A DNA stretch of 39,197 nucleotides from an uncultured Bacteroides sp. GTDB lineage: Bacteria > Bacteroidota > Bacteroidia > Bacteroidales > Bacteroidaceae. A model generated the notes under the pieces. That model searched no databases. It saw nothing but the letters and a program-made list of their open reading frames with translations, and was not told the DNA's origin. How positions within the stretch are numbered: position 1 is the stretch's first letter; the number at the start of each line of letters is the position of its first letter. The position numbers and the translations under genes were made by a program. Below, piece by piece: positions 8,864 to 16,911 of this stretch. The stretch lies in NCBI RefSeq assembly GCF_937912035.1, contig NZ_CALDPF010000024.1, forward strand, positions 1 through 39,197. Direction: 5' to 3'.

Positions 8864-9784
8864 TTATTTAGATGAAGATTCTTCCTTTAGCATTTCAGCG
8901 CGCGACTTACTCTGAGTTACAAGATATACACCTGCAAAAATTGATATTGCAGCAATTGCCTTTACCCATCCGAACGATGACATACCCATCAGTATTGCCA
9001 CACTAGAGCCTACTACCGGTTGCATATAGTTATACATGCTGACAACAGTAGGACGAAGCGTCTTCTGGCCTACAAGCATAAGAATATATGCAAAATATGT
9101 TCCGAAAAGTATCACATATCCTACCTGCATCCATACCTCCATTGGTATCTCGGCAAACTGCATTTCCGAGAAATCCCTATATGAAAAAGGAATAAAACAT
9201 ATTGCTGCATAGCTGAACATCCATTTCATCAGAGTAAACACACTGTATTTGGATATAAGTTTCTTGAATATTGTAAGATAGCAAGCAAAGCTTATCTGTG
9301 CAGTTACACACAACACATCGCCTAACACACTTCCCTCCTTCTCGCTGCCACCGGCATTACTGAGGATAAGAGCCAAAGCACCGACAGATCCTAAAAGAAT
9401 ACCACCAACTTTAAGCGGAGTTACAGGCTCTTTAAGAAATATGGCTGCCAGTATCATCGTAACGATAGGCATAGTGGTAGTCATAATGGAAGCATCCACC
9501 GGAGAGGTTAGTGACAAACCGAAAGTATAACATCCCTGATTGCATACGATCCCAAGCATTGACGCAAAAAACAATAACATAAGATCACGGGACGGAACTT
9601 CTTCTTTCCTGACAAACAATGATGTTATCCAAAAACATACCGCACCACCTATCATACGCATATTGGCAAGTGCCAGTCCGGAAATACCAGCCTCCATAGC
9701 AGCCTTACCTATAGGTGCCATAAGTCCCCACATACTGGCAGCTAACAGCAATGCCAGATGTGCCTTGAAATTAGTAGTTTTCAT
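8864..9784 (-). CDS. EamA-family (DMT) transporter
   Basis: A 306-residue inner-membrane protein with ten predicted helices in two EamA repeats. The first ends near the motif FLKEPVTPLKVGGILLGSVG; the second contains SMYNYMQPVVGSSVAILMG. Family members export metabolites such as amino acids or purines; the substrate is undetermined. It is first in a two-gene unit with the helicase. A TAACTTTG promoter element lies 30 nt before the start, back-to-back with the promoter of the divergent ATPase gene. Confidence 0.88.
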   Translation of the reverse strand: MKTTNFKAHLALLLAASMWGLMAPIGKAAMEAGISGLALANMRMIGGAVCFWITSLFVRKEEVPSRDLMLLFFASMLGIVCNQGCYTFGLSLTSPVDASIMTTTMPIVTMILAAIFLKEPVTPLKVGGILLGSVGALALILSNAGGSEKEGSVLGDVLCVTAQISFACYLTIFKKLISKYSVFTLMKWMFSYAAICFIPFSYRDFSEMQFAEIPMEVWMQVGYVILFGTYFAYILMLVGQKTLRPTVVSMYNYMQPVVGSSVAILMGMSSFGWVKAIAAISIFAGVYLVTQSKSRAEMLKEESSSK

Positions 9785-9813
9785 TTCTTTTTACCTTAAT
9801 TTTATAATTGCTG

Positions 9814-9821
9814 CAAAGTTA
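9814..9821 (-). promoter_or_regulatory. Putative promoter element of EamA-helicase
   Basis: TAACTTTG on the minus strand (9821-9814) fits TAnnTTTG. TTTA lies 20 nt upstream as a weak -33 box. Confidence 0.5.
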
Positions 9822-9850
9822 CAAGATATTTGAAAAATTGATAAACGACG

Positions 9851-9882
9851 GTTGATTTATTCAAAGAGAATAACTAAATTTG
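9851..9882 (+). promoter_or_regulatory. Putative promoter of the ATPase/DUF4435 pair
   Basis: TAAATTTG (9875-9882) fits TAnnTTTG. GTTG (9851-9854) lies 20 nt upstream, one base from TTTG. The start codon is 30 nt downstream. Confidence 0.55.
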
Positions 9883-9911
9883 TTGGACAAGAATAATAAA
9901 ATAACAAAAAA

Positions 9912-10736
9912 ATGAAGAAACAAGCCGAGTTCATAAAGCGTATTGTCATAAAAGGCCTTTGGGGCAGAAAAGACATTGCATGGGATTTGAGAAAAGATGT
10001 CAATATCCTTAGTGGAGTGAACGGTATTGGAAAAAGTTCCATACTCAACAGTTCCGTTAGAAGACTGAACGAAAACAATGAAGTACAGCTCACAAACGGA
10101 ATAAAGGATATAGTGACATTCACATTCAGCCCGGAGGATGCAGATTTTATACCTTTCGACGTTATCCGCAGTTTCGACCGTCCGCTTATAGACTTCGGAC
10201 TGTTGAAAAAGATCGGTGATCAGGATGTACGTACGGAACTCGACTGGCAACTTTACCAACTACAACGACGTTACCTGGATTATCAGGTAAACATCGGGAA
10301 CAGAATCATTGAACTACTGACATGCGGAGATCCAGAGAAACAGATGATGGCAGCCGAAATTTCTAAACCTAAAACAAAATTTCAGGACCTGATAGACGAA
10401 CTGTTTGCCGAAACAGGAAAGAAAATAAACCGCAAAAGCAATGAAATTCTCATCGAACAGGATGGAGAAATTCTCACTCCTTATAAACTTTCGTCAGGAG
10501 AAAAACAAATGCTGGTCATTCTACTGACAGTACTTGTACAGGACAATGCCCACTGTGCACTGTTCATGGACGAACCCGAGATTTCACTTCATATAGAATG
10601 GCAACAAAGGCTCATAACACTTATCAGAAGTCTTAATCCTAACGTACAGATTATCCTGACAACACATTCTCCGGCTCTCATCATGAACGGTTGGGTAGAT
10701 GCAGTGACCGAAGTGAGCGACATTACTACTAATTAG
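9912..10736 (+). CDS. ABC-type/SMC-like ATPase, possible AriA-like partner of the DUF4435 protein
   Basis: A 274-residue soluble ATPase of the AAA_15/AAA_21 (OLD/RecF-like) type. Walker A is GVNGIGKSS (35-43), the ABC signature LSSGEKQ (192-198), Walker B ALFMDEPE (215-222) and the switch histidine TTHSP (249-253). Only about 150 residues separate Walker A from the signature, so the coiled-coil insertion is short and the protein is smaller than the ATPases I know from PARIS (AriA, roughly 450 residues). The DUF4435 gene follows after 75 nt in the same direction, with no promoter between. The pairing suggests an ATPase sensor controlling a TOPRIM effector (inference); a housekeeping role is equally open. 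Confidence 0.8.
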   Translation: MKKQAEFIKRIVIKGLWGRKDIAWDLRKDVNILSGVNGIGKSSILNSSVRRLNENNEVQLTNGIKDIVTFTFSPEDADFIPFDVIRSFDRPLIDFGLLKKIGDQDVRTELDWQLYQLQRRYLDYQVNIGNRIIELLTCGDPEKQMMAAEISKPKTKFQDLIDELFAETGKKINRKSNEILIEQDGEILTPYKLSSGEKQMLVILLTVLVQDNAHCALFMDEPEISLHIEWQQRLITLIRSLNPNVQIILTTHSPALIMNGWVDAVTEVSDITTN

Positions 10737-10751
10737 TCTCTAAGTTTTTAT

Positions 10752-10778
10752 AGTTTGTAAACACCTTAAGTACAAACT
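10752..10778 (+). other. Small intercistronic hairpin between the ATPase and DUF4435 genes
   Basis: AGTTTGTA (10752-10759) pairs with TACAAACT (10771-10778) across an 11-nt loop. No T-tract follows, so it is not an obvious terminator. It could tune the ratio of the two proteins (inference). Confidence 0.3.
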
Positions 10779-10811
10779 TAAAAGCTTAAAACTCAAAACT
10801 TTGAAATTAAT

Positions 10812-11807
10812 ATGGGAAAACGACTTACGGAAAACCTTTCATCATTATATATAGGTGCGGCCAACAATCTGAAGCCCAAACATGCAAAAAGGAAAATAGT
10901 GGCGTATGTAGAGAGCTATGACGACATTTCGTTCTGGCGTGCCCTGCTCTCGGAGTATGAAAACGACAAGGTTTATTTCGAAGTTATGCTTCCATCGCAA
11001 AGTTCGCTCGCCAAAGGTAAAAAGACCGTACTCATGAACCAGTTGGGAAAACAACTTGGTGAAAACATGATAGCCTGTGTAGACAGCGACTATGACTACC
11101 TTCTGCAAGGACGTACCAACACATCGCGCTACATGATAGAATGTCCGTATGTACTGCAGACTTATGCCTATGCCATAGAAAATTTTCACTGCTATGCCGA
11201 AGGTTTGCACGATGTATGCGTAACAGCAACACTCAATGACCACAAGCTTATAGACTTTCCGGCATTTATGAAAGCATACTCGGAAATTGCATGGCCACTT
11301 TTTGTATGGTCCGTTTGGTTTTATAGGAAACACATTCTTGCCGAATTCTCACTACTTGATTTCTGTTCTTATGTCAAACTGGATCAAGTGAGTACACGTT
11401 ATCCAGAACGTAGCCTTGAACACATGGCAAAGAAAGTAGAAAAAAAACTACGGGATCTTGAACGCAGACATCCTGAAGCCAAACAGGAAATAGAAGACTT
11501 AAAGAAGGAACTACCTACACTTGGAGTAACTTCCGATAGTACGTACATGTTTATTCAGGGACATCACATAATGGACAATGTCGTTCTACGTCTGCTCATA
11601 CCAGTATGCACCGTCCTCAGACGCGAGAGAGAACAACAGATTCATGACCTTGCTCTACATAGTTTGCAACTTCATAACGAACTGACCAATTACCAACGTT
11701 CCCAAATTGGTGTAGAAGTCGTTATACACAAGAACGTTAATTATAAAGGTTCACCTCTGTATGCCAGAATTCGTGCAGATGTTGAGAATCTTTTGAAAAA
11801 AATTTAA
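10812..11807 (+). CDS. DUF4435 (TOPRIM-like) protein, possible AriB-like effector
   Basis: A 331-residue protein with a DUF4435 layout. A TOPRIM-type glutamate (E34) lies in the strand IVAYVESYDD, the acidic pair D91/D93 in IACVDSDYD, a third acidic motif AIENFHCYAE (E123, N124) follows, and GHHIMDN lies near 255. A charged helix rich in E/K/R (about 205-235) suggests a coiled coil. In the PARIS defence system the DUF4435 protein AriB is the toxic nuclease released by an ABC ATPase. The catalytic triad here looks intact by eye. Whether this pair is defensive or a conserved chromosomal relative cannot be told from sequence alone. Confidence 0.75.
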   Translation: MGKRLTENLSSLYIGAANNLKPKHAKRKIVAYVESYDDISFWRALLSEYENDKVYFEVMLPSQSSLAKGKKTVLMNQLGKQLGENMIACVDSDYDYLLQGRTNTSRYMIECPYVLQTYAYAIENFHCYAEGLHDVCVTATLNDHKLIDFPAFMKAYSEIAWPLFVWSVWFYRKHILAEFSLLDFCSYVKLDQVSTRYPERSLEHMAKKVEKKLRDLERRHPEAKQEIEDLKKELPTLGVTSDSTYMFIQGHHIMDNVVLRLLIPVCTVLRREREQQIHDLALHSLQLHNELTNYQRSQIGVEVVIHKNVNYKGSPLYARIRADVENLLKKI

Positions 11808-11849
11808 ACCACAGAATATCACAATATTTACACAGATTATTATAAGACA

Positions 11850-11881
11850 TTTGTAATTTGTTCATTTATTATCTACCTTTG
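11850..11881 (+). promoter_or_regulatory. Promoter of the hybrid regulator gene
   Basis: TTTG (11850-11853, read as T-TTG across the line) is followed after 20 nt by TACCTTTG (11874-11881), a full -33/-7 match. The start codon is 29 nt downstream. The overlapping AGACATTTGTAAT (11845-11857) resembles the ACATTTGTTAT half-element in the operon operator at 21342-21357, which hints at autoregulation (weak). Confidence 0.6.
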
Positions 11882-11910
11882 TTCTTAATTTATTACTCCA
11901 TTTCAATAAA

Positions 11911-14673
11911 ATGCAGCATATCAGTTTCAAACATATAGTTTTCATTTTCTGCATAGCGGCATCTGTTGTCATGCTGATTTTAATATTTTCCATATCCGGT
12001 AAAAAACGTAGTCCAGTTATAGGAGTTTCGCAATGTAGCAGTGATGAATGGAGAAACAGCATGAACGAAGAAATATTACGTGAAGCTCTATTCTATCCGG
12101 GACTGAAAGTGGAAATAAAATCAGGAGAAGACAATAATCTTAAACAGATAAAAGATATAGAAGATTTTATAGCAAAAGGTGTAGATTTGCTAATAGTGTC
12201 CCCCAACGAAGCTGAAGCTATAACACCTGTAATAGAAAAAGCATACGACGGAGGAATTCCAGTTGTACTGGTAGACAGAAAAATAACTTCGGACAAATAT
12301 ACAGCATTCGTGGGAGGAGACAATTACTTGATAGGTCAGCAGATTGGAACTTATATTGCAGGGAGATTGAACGGACACGGAAGAATGGTTGAGCTGACCG
12401 GACTCAAAGGTTCTACACCAGCCAGGGAAAGACAAAAGGGAATGAACCATATATTGAAAGACTTTCCTGATATAGAAATAATATCCACTGCAGACGCAGC
12501 ATGGCTTAAGGAAAATGCGGAACACAAATTTGATTCAATACTTTCAATACACAACAATATCAATTTGGTTTTTGCCCAAAACGACCCTATGGCATCAGGA
12601 GCTTATGAAGCGGCGAAAAAAAGAGGGCGCGAAAAAGAAATGTTATTTGTTGGAGTGGACGCTTTGGCTGGCGAAAAGTTAGGTGTAGACTTAGTGACAA
12701 ACGGCATCCTTGACGCAACTTTTATATATCCCACTGGAGGAGACAAAGCTGTGCAGGTAGCGATGAGAATACTGGAGAAAAAATCTTACGATAGGGAAAA
12801 TCTACTTTCATCAGCATTGGTAAACGCTGGAAATGCCAGAATAATGCAAATGCAGACGGCACATATCAGAACCCTAGACGGAAAAATTGAGTTCCTAAAT
12901 GGAAAGCTCGACACATACCTCATGAGGTATTCATCACAAAAAATGTTCCTTTACGCATGTATAATTATAGCGGTTCTACTTGCTGTTTTGTTATTCTTTG
13001 TAGTCAGGGCATATTGGACAAAAATAAGACTTAATGCCGAATTATCCAATCAGAAACAGCAATTGGAAGAACAAAGGGATCAGCTTATTGATCTTTCACA
13101 TAAATTGGAAGAAGCGACCAAAGCTAAACTGTCTTTTTTCACAAATGTGTCACACGATTTCCGTACGCCTCTTACTCTCATTGCCGATCCAGTAAAGCGA
13201 CTACTGGAAAGCAAGAATATAAAAGAGGAAGAGAAATTCCTCCTCAATATTATAAACAAAAATGTAACTGTTCTTCTCAGACTGATAAATCAAATAATGG
13301 ATTTCCGTAAATTTGAAAACGGAAAGCTGGAAATGCATCTCTCTGAATTCAACATAATGGACTGTATGAAAGAATGGGCAGAGGCGTTTCGTACATTAAG
13401 CTACAGAAAACATATCACATTCAGGTTTAACGCTGATGAAGGCGATTATAACATCATAGCAGATGCAGAAATGCTGGAAAGAATAACTTATAACCTGTTG
13501 TCTAATGCTTTCAAATTTACACCGGAAAACGGCTGTATAAGCATCTGCTTACATAGGGGAACAGATGAGAAAATTACAATGAGATTTACTGACACAGGCA
13601 CAGGTATGCCTGCGGAACACGTTAAACACATTTTCGAGAGTTTCTATCAAATAGACGTACATCATGCCGGTTCAGGAATAGGTCTTGCACTTGTTAAAGC
13701 ATTTGTTGAAATGCATCATGGAGAGATTAATGTGGAAAGCACTGAAGGTAGCGGTACTGTATTCACTATCTGTATTCCTGTAAAACAGGATGGAACTGTA
13801 ACAGGAAGTGTTGACCGTAAAGCTCTGCTTAACAATCTTAAAGAAGGTGCTGTAGTTATGGCAGATCAGGAAAGTCTTAAGGCAGAAAACAATAATGCAG
13901 GCAAAAAAGATGTATCGAAAGGAATAGTGCTTGTTATTGACGACAATCAGGATGTCAGAGACTACGTGAAATCATTACTGGAAGATGAATATTCTGTAAT
14001 GGAAGCTGGTAATGGAGAAGAAGGATTGAAACTTGCTATTGCCGGAGTGCCAGACGTGATAATCTGCGATGTGATGATGCCTGTAATGGATGGTATGGAA
14101 TGCTGCCGCCGTCTGAAGGAAGAACCACGCACATCACATATTCCTGTAATGATGCTCACGGCATACTCAATGGACGAACAGAAGATAAAAGGATATGAAT
14201 GTGGTGCGGATTCATACATATCCAAGCCATTCAGTTCTGAACTTCTGATGGCCAGACTGCACAATCTGATAGATAACCGCAAAAGACTGAAAGATTTCTT
14301 CGGAGACAAGACATTGACCAATGCTACTCCTCTGGCAGATACAGACAAAGGTTTTGTGGAAAAGCTGCGCCGTCTGATTGATGAGAATATCGGTAATGCC
14401 GATTTCAGCGTAGAAGAAATGGGAGAACAGATAGGATTCAGCCGCGTACAGCTGTACAGAAAGGCTAAAGCATTGACAGGATATACACCTAACGAGTTAT
14501 TAAGAATAGCAAGACTTAATAAAGCAAATGCTATTATAAAAACTTCAAGTGAAAAAAGTATATCGGAAATAGCATACGAAGTAGGATTTTCATCACCTTC
14601 ATACTTCACTAAATGCTATAAAGAGTTTTTTGGGGAGAATCCTACTGATGTATTAAAGAAAAAGCAAGCATAA
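11911..14673 (+). CDS. Hybrid two-component system regulator with periplasmic sugar-binding domain
   Basis: A 920-residue one-protein signalling system. In order it has a membrane anchor (8-29); a type I periplasmic-binding-protein sensor (about 35-320, with VDRKI and FAQNDPMASGA as in ribose-binding relatives); a second membrane helix (346-368); a coiled coil (374-405); a HisKA domain with H415 in FFTNVSHDFRTP; a HATPase domain with N-box near 527-537 and GSGIGLAL; a receiver with DD 677-678, phospho-acceptor D720 and K772; and an AraC DNA-binding domain (about 815-918). The Bacteroides regulator BT1754 has this layout, binds fructose directly and controls a fructan locus. The adjacent GH32/fructokinase operon makes fructose the likely ligand here. 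Confidence 0.93.
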   Translation: MQHISFKHIVFIFCIAASVVMLILIFSISGKKRSPVIGVSQCSSDEWRNSMNEEILREALFYPGLKVEIKSGEDNNLKQIKDIEDFIAKGVDLLIVSPNEAEAITPVIEKAYDGGIPVVLVDRKITSDKYTAFVGGDNYLIGQQIGTYIAGRLNGHGRMVELTGLKGSTPARERQKGMNHILKDFPDIEIISTADAAWLKENAEHKFDSILSIHNNINLVFAQNDPMASGAYEAAKKRGREKEMLFVGVDALAGEKLGVDLVTNGILDATFIYPTGGDKAVQVAMRILEKKSYDRENLLSSALVNAGNARIMQMQTAHIRTLDGKIEFLNGKLDTYLMRYSSQKMFLYACIIIAVLLAVLLFFVVRAYWTKIRLNAELSNQKQQLEEQRDQLIDLSHKLEEATKAKLSFFTNVSHDFRTPLTLIADPVKRLLESKNIKEEEKFLLNIINKNVTVLLRLINQIMDFRKFENGKLEMHLSEFNIMDCMKEWAEAFRTLSYRKHITFRFNADEGDYNIIADAEMLERITYNLLSNAFKFTPENGCISICLHRGTDEKITMRFTDTGTGMPAEHVKHIFESFYQIDVHHAGSGIGLALVKAFVEMHHGEINVESTEGSGTVFTICIPVKQDGTVTGSVDRKALLNNLKEGAVVMADQESLKAENNNAGKKDVSKGIVLVIDDNQDVRDYVKSLLEDEYSVMEAGNGEEGLKLAIAGVPDVIICDVMMPVMDGMECCRRLKEEPRTSHIPVMMLTAYSMDEQKIKGYECGADSYISKPFSSELLMARLHNLIDNRKRLKDFFGDKTLTNATPLADTDKGFVEKLRRLIDENIGNADFSVEEMGEQIGFSRVQLYRKAKALTGYTPNELLRIARLNKANAIIKTSSEKSISEIAYEVGFSSPSYFTKCYKEFFGENPTDVLKKKQA

Positions 14674-14682
14674 CATAAAAAA

Positions 14683-14719
14683 CGGTTGTTGAATTTAATA
14701 TACAAAGTTTCAACAACCG
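14683..14719. terminator. Terminator shared by the regulator and the fructan operon
   Basis: An 11-bp stem CGGTTGTTGAA (14683-14693) / TTCAACAACCG (14709-14719). On the minus strand it runs into TTTTTT, giving a strong terminator for the fructokinase end. The plus-strand tail is less T-rich. It lies between convergent stops. Confidence 0.8.
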
Positions 14720-14756
14720 CTCATACTATATTTATAAACTATTAACCTATGTCATA

Positions 14757-15635
14757 TTAATCCAGATACACATCTGGCAACACAGGCATTGCACCATTCT
14801 GTGTACATACGTATGCAGATACTTTTACTGCAAGCTCGTGAGCTTCGCGTACTGATTTTCCTTTAAGAATGGAAGCTACAAATGTAGCAGTAAATGAATC
14901 ACCCGCTCCTACTGTATCAGCAACAACAACCTTTGGAGTCTCTACAAATGAGACACAACCTGGAGTAAATACATAACTTCCGTTCACTCCACAAGTCAGT
15001 ATAAGCATTTTCAGATTATACTTGGCAAGAAGAATCCAGCATTTGTCCTGAAGATCAATACCAGGATAACCGAACATACGGCTCACTGTCACCAGTTCCT
15101 CATCATTTATCTTCAGTATATTACATTTACTGAATGAGTTACAAAGTATCTCCTTGGTATAAAAGCCCTGACGAAGATTTATATCAAATATCTTCAATAT
15201 ATCATCACCTTCGGGCATAGCGTCAATAAAACGGTTGATTGTCTCACGAGATACAACACTGCGCTGTGCCAAAGAGCCGAAACACACTGCACGAGTATGA
15301 CGGGCCAAATCTTCCAGAGCAGGAGTAAAAGGAATATTATCCCATGCAACACCTTCCTTGATGTCATAACAGGGAACACCTTCAGCATCCAGTTCTACCT
15401 GCACAGTTCCTGTAGGATAAGGAACTGTTTCTACTATTCCATAAAGTTTCTTTTCACGGAAATTTTCAAGAATTTCTGTGCCAAGTTTATCATCGCCAAC
15501 AGCACTTACTACTCGGCTGTTAAGACCGAATTGTGAAATGTGGTATGCAAAATTTGCAGGGGCACCACCCAATTTCTTTCCTTCGGGAAGCACATCCCAT
15601 AATGCTTCACCCATTCCTACTACTATATCGTTCAT
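14757..15635 (-). CDS. Fructokinase (PfkB family)
   Basis: A 292-residue PfkB-family sugar kinase that would phosphorylate fructose released by the GH32 enzyme. It has the N-terminal substrate motif KLGGAPANFAYH and the C-terminal anion-hole/catalytic motif DTVGAGDSF, with TFVASIL after it. DINLRQGFY and KINDEEL also match fructokinases. The frame opens with a TTG at 15644, but the ATG at 15635 is three codons inside and is the preferred start. It is the last gene of the operon, after a 107-nt spacer that contains a 27-bp imperfect tandem repeat. Ribokinase or a related PfkB activity is possible, but the locus argues for fructose. Confidence 0.88.
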   Translation of the reverse strand: MNDIVVGMGEALWDVLPEGKKLGGAPANFAYHISQFGLNSRVVSAVGDDKLGTEILENFREKKLYGIVETVPYPTGTVQVELDAEGVPCYDIKEGVAWDNIPFTPALEDLARHTRAVCFGSLAQRSVVSRETINRFIDAMPEGDDILKIFDINLRQGFYTKEILCNSFSKCNILKINDEELVTVSRMFGYPGIDLQDKCWILLAKYNLKMLILTCGVNGSYVFTPGCVSFVETPKVVVADTVGAGDSFTATFVASILKGKSVREAHELAVKVSAYVCTQNGAMPVLPDVYLD

Positions 15636-15676
15636 GATATTCAATTAAGTCAATTAAGAATTAAAAATTAAAAATT

Positions 15677-15730
15677 AAGAACCGACGGTCAACGTAGTTA
15701 ATCAAGAACCGACGGGCGACAAAGCTAATT
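15677..15730. repeat. Imperfect 27-bp tandem repeat in the permease-fructokinase spacer
   Basis: AAGAACCGACGG occurs at 15677-15688 and again at 15704-15715, each followed by a related 15-nt tail ending in TTAAT-type sequence. AT-rich TTAAAAATTAA repeats adjoin on the right-hand side of the fructokinase start (15655-15676). Confidence 0.55.
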
Positions 15731-15742
15731 AATAAGCACTAC

Positions 15743-16906
15743 TCATTTTTTCAATTTCATGGTGTAGAAGAGCAGGTAGATAACTCCTACTGCCATCACA
15801 GCCACTGCTCCGTCTTGACCGGCTGCATCAGAAGCAAATCCCATAAACAACGGGAATACAGTTCCACCGAAAAGTCCCATTATCATCAAACCTGATATCT
15901 CGTTTTTCTTTTCAGGCATTGAAAGAAGAGCCTGAGAGAATATTATCGAGAATACATTTGAATTACCGAAACCTATCAATGCGATGGATGTGTATATCAC
16001 TGAATCGGCATCTGAAGTCAACAATCCTACCATTGCTGCAAGCATACAGAGTACACTTATCAGGAAAAACGAACGGGCAGAAACTTTCTGAAGGATAATA
16101 GAGCCGGAGAAACAGCCGATAGTCCTGAAGATGAAATAAAGGCTGGTTGCAAAAGAAGCCTCATCAAGGCTCATGCCCAAACGTTCCATCAATATCTTCG
16201 GAGCTGTGGTATTGGTTCCGACATCTATACCTACATGACACATTATTCCTACGAAACAAAGGAGGATAAAAGGAGAGCCTAGAAGTTTAAGACAATCGGC
16301 AAAACCGGATGCCTTGTCGGGACGCTCTTCTTCTATAGGGGTAGCACCTAGCCAAAGTACGGCTATAACGGCTATTATCATGTATATAGGGAAGAGAATT
16401 CTCCAGCCAAGGCCAAATGTAGGCATGGCCTGAGTAGCTCCCCACATAGCTATGTATGGTGCCAGGAATGAAGCTATTGCCTTGACAAACTGTCCGAAGG
16501 TCAAAGAACTGGCCAGCTTGTCACCGCTGATGATATTACTTAATAGCGGATTCAATGATGTCTGCATAAGAGCATTTCCGATACCCAACAAAGAGAACGA
16601 GCAAAGCATAAGCATGTAACTGTCGCCAAACACAGGCAGAAGCAATGAAGCGAATGTTACTACAAGACTCAGCAGTACTGTTTTTTTGCGGCCTATACGG
16701 TTCATCAAAATTCCCGTTGGCACTGAAAATATCAGAAACCAGAAGAATACCAATGAAGGGAAGATATTGGCTTGAGAATCACTCAAGCCAAGGTCTGCCT
16801 TCACATAATTGGATGCTATTCCCACCAGGTCAACAAAACCCATGGCGAAAAAGCAGAGCATCACAGGGATTAGTCTGGAAAGGTTGTTTTGTGAAGTTGT
16901 ATTCAT
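15743..16906 (-). CDS. MFS sugar permease (probable fructose/sucrose importer)
   Basis: A 387-residue inner-membrane protein with twelve predicted helices of the major facilitator superfamily. The A-type loop motif is present as GILMNRIGRKK after helix 2, and the second half has its own repeat (SARSFFLISV). The charged central loop is near EEERPDKASG. In the B. thetaiotaomicron fructan locus a similar permease imports fructose before fructokinase acts. Its place between GH32 and fructokinase supports the same job. It follows the GH32 gene by only 5 nt, so the two are tightly coupled. Confidence 0.85.
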   Translation of the reverse strand: MNTTSQNNLSRLIPVMLCFFAMGFVDLVGIASNYVKADLGLSDSQANIFPSLVFFWFLIFSVPTGILMNRIGRKKTVLLSLVVTFASLLLPVFGDSYMLMLCSFSLLGIGNALMQTSLNPLLSNIISGDKLASSLTFGQFVKAIASFLAPYIAMWGATQAMPTFGLGWRILFPIYMIIAVIAVLWLGATPIEEERPDKASGFADCLKLLGSPFILLCFVGIMCHVGIDVGTNTTAPKILMERLGMSLDEASFATSLYFIFRTIGCFSGSIILQKVSARSFFLISVLCMLAAMVGLLTSDADSVIYTSIALIGFGNSNVFSIIFSQALLSMPEKKNEISGLMIMGLFGGTVFPLFMGFASDAAGQDGAVAVMAVGVIYLLFYTMKLKK

Positions 16907-16911
16907 AACTA

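Noticed and set aside
7993..8871. 292-codon plus-strand frame opposite the helicase gene
   Set aside because: It lies wholly antisense to conserved helicase motifs and has a His/Ser/Leu-rich composition typical of a shadow frame.
13962..14609. 215-codon minus-strand frame opposite the hybrid regulator
   Set aside because: Antisense to the receiver and AraC domains; Ser/Leu/Ile-rich shadow with no promoter.
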